DNA of 64,000 nucleotides from Fulvimarina uroteuthidis (GTDB lineage: Bacteria > Pseudomonadota > Alphaproteobacteria > Rhizobiales > Rhizobiaceae): positions 124,001-188,000 of the forward strand of contig NZ_JAXLPB010000004.1 of assembly GCF_034321785.1 (NCBI RefSeq), given 5' to 3'. The stretch's first letter is position 1; each line of letters opens with the position of its first letter. This document shows positions 63,691 to 64,000 of this stretch, piece by piece. The translations under genes were made by a program, and so were the position numbers. Under the pieces are notes generated by a model that saw only the letters and a list, made by a program, of their open reading frames with translations, did not search any database and was not told the DNA's origin.

Positions 63691-64000
63691 ATGCTGCATT
63701 TCACGCAAGACGAATTCGAAGCACGTCGCGCGCGCCTTCAAGCGCGCATGAAGCAGGAGAAGCTCGACGCGCTCCTGATGTTCTCGCAGGAATCGATGTA
63801 CTGGCTCACCGGCTACGATACGTTCGGCTTCTGCTTCTTCCAGTGCCTGGCCTTCAAGGCGGACGGCGAGATGCGTCTTCTCACCCGCTCGGCCGACCTG
63901 CGGCAGGCGCGGCACACGTCGAACATCGAGACCGTCGTGGTGTGGCGCGACCGGGGCACGGCGGACCCCGGCATCGAACTGCGCGACATGCTGCAGGACA
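63691..64000 (+). CDS. M24-type Xaa-Pro peptidase, N-terminal part (runs off the window)
   Basis: From ATG 63691 the frame stays open to the end (about 103 codons): MLHFTQDEFEARRARLQARM, then ESMYWLTGYDTFGFCFFQCL and a creatinase-type N-terminal domain. The catalytic pita-bread domain lies beyond the window. It is 6 nt after pgeF. The substrate (dipeptide or otherwise) cannot be told from this part. Confidence 0.85.
   Translation, partial: MLHFTQDEFEARRARLQARMKQEKLDALLMFSQESMYWLTGYDTFGFCFFQCLAFKADGEMRLLTRSADLRQARHTSNIETVVVWRDRGTADPGIELRDMLQD

Overview
The window is GC-rich, densely coded chromosomal DNA from an alphaproteobacterium, most probably of the order Hyphomicrobiales (Rhizobiales). 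The evidence is a set of neighbourhoods typical of that order: gyrA-coaD-ppi-ppi-queA-tgt; ssb divergent from uvrA with a GAAC-N7-GAAC SOS-type box; the ATPase zeta inhibitor (DUF1476) beside purC-purS-purQ; cold-shock gene then rpsU; ubiK/lgt/MidA-type methyltransferase/pgeF; and a DivJ/PleC-like histidine kinase. No rRNA, CRISPR array or complete insertion sequence was seen. One tRNA (Lys, anticodon TTT) is present.

Layout. 1-6.7 kb: the end of a sensor kinase, DUF1289 and aspartic protease genes, cspA, a Lys/Ala-rich small protein, rpsU, glmU, ccdA and tRNA-Lys. 6.74-9.55 kb: an AT-richer accessory segment on the 3' side of tRNA-Lys. It holds a two-gene set of membrane proteins unlike anything else here, followed by relics of ParB-like genes. 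9.55-24.3 kb: small secreted proteins, tgt, queA, two cyclophilins, coaD, gyrA, marC, ssb, uvrA and a Phd/PIN toxin-antitoxin pair. 24.3-35.9 kb: NlpC/P60 hydrolase, M17 aminopeptidase, TPR lipoprotein, RBBP9-like hydrolase, HpaI-type aldolase, DUF1476, purC/purS/purQ, homoserine dehydrogenase, an AlaC-type aminotransferase and a lipoprotein. 36-46.4 kb: phaC, a NarL-type two-component system and a seven-gene MoxR/DUF58/VWA/TPR/BatD operon. 46.5-50.4 kb: an isolated flgE, a CCA-adding enzyme, a NUDIX hydrolase and DUF1285. 50.7-57.6 kb: a second MoxR operon (MoxR, DUF58, DUF4159, large membrane protein). 57.6-64 kb: a MarR-like regulator, a palindromic intergenic repeat, csaA, proC, a YbjN-like gene, ubiK, lgt, a MidA-family methyltransferase, pgeF and the start of an M24 peptidase.

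Most of the window is core metabolism and information processing. The strongest candidate for an undescribed system is the pair at 7291-8913. The first protein has an N-terminal half resembling the PUA/EVE-like sensor modules found at the N-termini of Mrr/McrB-type restriction proteins, joined to one membrane span and a short tail carrying its only two cysteines. Its partner is a small membrane-anchored helical protein. The position behind a tRNA, the base composition and the flanking ParB-like relics suggest mobile-element origin and a possible defence role, but function is inference. Other points of interest are a Tgt lacking three of the four usual zinc ligands, two separate MoxR operons within 20 kb, a coiled-coil gene inside the pur operon, and several strong palindromes.
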